NCBI GenBank assembly: GCA_964418425.1 | Contig: CAYQLT010000099.1 | Span: 1 to 6,386, forward strand | DNA length: 6,386 nucleotides | Source of the DNA: CAYQLT01 sp964418425 | GTDB lineage: Bacteria > Bacillota > Limnochordia > Limnochordales > Geochordaceae | Direction of reading: 5' to 3' | In this document: positions 5,269 through 6,386 of the stretch, in pieces | How positions within the stretch are numbered: the stretch's first letter is position 1 | Layout: every line of letters begins with the position of its first letter | The notes under the pieces: generated by a model | What the model was told of the DNA's origin: nothing | What the model saw: the letters and a program-made list of their open reading frames with translations, nothing else | Database searches by the model: none | Translations under genes and position numbers: made by a program

Positions 5269-6231
5269 ATGGCCGCTGACCCCGCCCGGCGGAGCGGACC
5301 TGCCCGGCCAGCCGGCCCGCTGGTCGAGCCCCTGAGGCCCGGCGATGACAGGGGCGCTGCCCCCACCCCGCCTCCCCGGGGAGCCGGATGGGTGCTCGTC
5401 CCGGGTTGCGCGGTGGCGCTGCTGCTGGCAGCCGGCGGGCTTCCGCCGGCGAGGGCGGTGCTGTGGCTGGTGATGGCCGGGGCGGGCGCCGGGATGGCAG
5501 CAAGGGCCATCGCTCGCCTTGCCGACACCTACGCCTCCGGGCCGGGTGAGCCACCGACCGCGGCCCGGGGCATTCCACCCGCCATGCAGCCCGAACGGCT
5601 GCGCTCCACCCACTCAAGGGCCGCCGGAAGGCGGGCCCGTTCGGTGGACTGGGCCACCGCCCTGGGCGCGGCCCTGCTGCTCATCAGTGCGGCCCGTCAG
5701 ATGGCTCCCCTGGCCGTGGCGCTCTCACCGGTGACGGTGCTTGCGCTGGTGCTGCACCCCGCCACGGACCGGTGGCCTGCTGCCGCCGCCGGGACGCTGG
5801 CCGTGGCCCGGGGGATGGTGCCGCTGGGGGCCTGGCTTTCGGTACGGGGCGGCCTGGAGGGGCCGGCCTGGCTTGTGGCGGGGGCGCTGGCCGCACTCAC
5901 CGGCGCGCTGGACGTGCTCACCCCGCGCCCGCACCGGCCGGCGCAGCCACCGGCTGCGGGTTTGCTCACGGCCGTGTCGGCGGCACTGTGGGTCGCGGCC
6001 GGCTGGGCCGCAGGCCGAGGCTGGACCTACTTTGGCTTTCTGTCCGGAGCGGCCCTTGCCGCGGGCTGGGGGCTCGCCCGAGCGGTCCCCTATCCGGATC
6101 GGCCCCAGCGACTGCGCCAGGCGCGGCTTGCCGTCGTTTTGGCCGTCCTGCTGGTGTTGTTGGGCACCCTGGCGGACGTGGGGGCCGCAGGGGCACAGGC
6201 CCAGCGGGGCTCCGTGGGGCCGGTGGCCTGA
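5269..6231 (+). CDS. Degenerate UbiA-family membrane protein, probable pseudoenzyme
   Basis: Predicted polytopic inner-membrane protein of 320 residues with about eight or nine hydrophobic segments (near 41-58, 63-81, 129-144, 146-163, 172-192, 199-216, 231-247, 253-270 and 285-304). This is the layout of UbiA prenyltransferases. Family-like stretches include LLLAAGGLPPARAVLWLVMAG (51-71), ALSPVTVLAL (151-160) and GMVPLGAWLSV (182-192). Functional UbiA enzymes use two Asp-rich motifs that bind Mg2+-prenyl diphosphate. In the first (N-x3-D-x3-D), Asn is Ala82, the first Asp is kept as Asp86 and the second is Ser90. In the second, Asp215 is kept but the following Tyr and both later Asp positions read Thr218, His222 and Gln226. 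Prenyl transfer is therefore unlikely. The first 40 residues are Pro/Ala/Gly/Arg-rich. The ATG at 5269 is two bases after the TetR stop; GTG at 5263 would overlap that stop as GTGA. Either fits translational coupling. The frame is intact, so this is not a simple decayed gene. Confidence 0.75.
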   Translation: MAADPARRSGPARPAGPLVEPLRPGDDRGAAPTPPPRGAGWVLVPGCAVALLLAAGGLPPARAVLWLVMAGAGAGMAARAIARLADTYASGPGEPPTAARGIPPAMQPERLRSTHSRAAGRRARSVDWATALGAALLLISAARQMAPLAVALSPVTVLALVLHPATDRWPAAAAGTLAVARGMVPLGAWLSVRGGLEGPAWLVAGALAALTGALDVLTPRPHRPAQPPAAGLLTAVSAALWVAAGWAAGRGWTYFGFLSGAALAAGWGLARAVPYPDRPQRLRQARLAVVLAVLLVLLGTLADVGAAGAQAQRGSVGPVA

Positions 6232-6276
6232 GGGGGCCACCGCGGGGCCGGTCGTCCCCCGGCCGACCCGGGCAGG

Positions 6277-6386
6277 CTAGGGGTTCAGGCACGGCGGGGA
6301 ATCTCCCCCATCATCCCGGGCAAGGCCCTCACACGCCCGAGCCGCCAGGCGGAGCAGATATACGTAGCGGCGCTCGGCGGCCTGCA
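6277..6386 (-). CDS. C-terminal end of an unrecognised leftward gene
   Basis: A minus-strand reading frame enters from the right edge and ends at a TAG (6279-6277). The 36 visible residues include QAAERRYVYLLRLAARACEG and end DSPPCLNP: an amphipathic, Arg- and Leu-rich helix followed by a short flexible tail. This looks like the end of a real protein, but no family is recognised. It would converge on the UbiA-like gene with 45 bases between the stops. The short length limits confidence; it could be a chance open frame in GC-rich DNA. Confidence 0.45.
   Translation of the reverse strand, partial: QAAERRYVYLLRLAARACEGLARDDGGDSPPCLNP

Noticed and set aside
4586..5617. A 343-codon minus-strand frame across the TetR gene and the start of the UbiA-like gene.
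   Set aside because: Composition is Arg/Pro/Gly/His-rich without motifs, and the opposite strand encodes a clear TetR protein.
6246..6264. Hairpin GGCCGG, seven-base loop, CCGGCC between the converging genes, considered as a terminator.
   Set aside because: The stem is only six base pairs and no T-tract follows on either strand. Short GC hairpins are common by chance here.

Overview
The window is very GC-rich, with short gaps between genes, GTG and TTG start codons and a YaaO/Tmk/DarA gene order. This points to a high-GC member of the Bacillota (Limnochordia, Thermaerobacter or Symbiobacterium-like). That placement is an inference from gene content and base composition. The sequence is a draft or metagenome scaffold, because it contains a 100-base run of N.

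The left two thirds (about 1-4265) is one leftward operon. In transcription order it holds a PLP-dependent Orn/Lys/Arg-decarboxylase-fold enzyme (YaaO/SpeA-like), a SpoIIIAA/Ycf45-like P-loop ATPase with a C-terminal R3H domain, thymidylate kinase (tmk), and the first 34 codons of the cyclic-di-AMP receptor DarA (YaaQ/PstA), cut by the left edge. In Bacillus the order yaaO-tmk-yaaQ-yaaR-holB is well known, so yaaR and holB would be expected just outside the window. The R3H ATPase is the extra member here.

The middle (4266-4630) is a divergent regulatory region interrupted by the assembly gap at 4300-4399. The 55 bases on each side of the gap are identical. The likeliest explanation is two contigs overlapping by one k-mer (k=55) that were joined with a placeholder, so the real sequence is probably continuous with one copy. 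After the gap there is a rightward sigma-A-type promoter (TTGACA, 17-base spacer, TAGGAT), a plausible leftward promoter whose boxes lie in the arms of an inverted repeat, and a second near-palindrome at the predicted rightward transcript start.

The right third holds a rightward pair: a TetR/AcrR-family repressor, then, two bases after its stop (or overlapping it, if a GTG start is used), a polytopic membrane protein. This second protein is recognisably derived from the UbiA prenyltransferase family but has lost most of the residues of both Asp-rich catalytic motifs. It is probably a pseudoenzyme or a repurposed membrane protein, and is the most interesting item here. The right edge carries the C-terminal end of an unrecognised leftward gene that converges on this pair.
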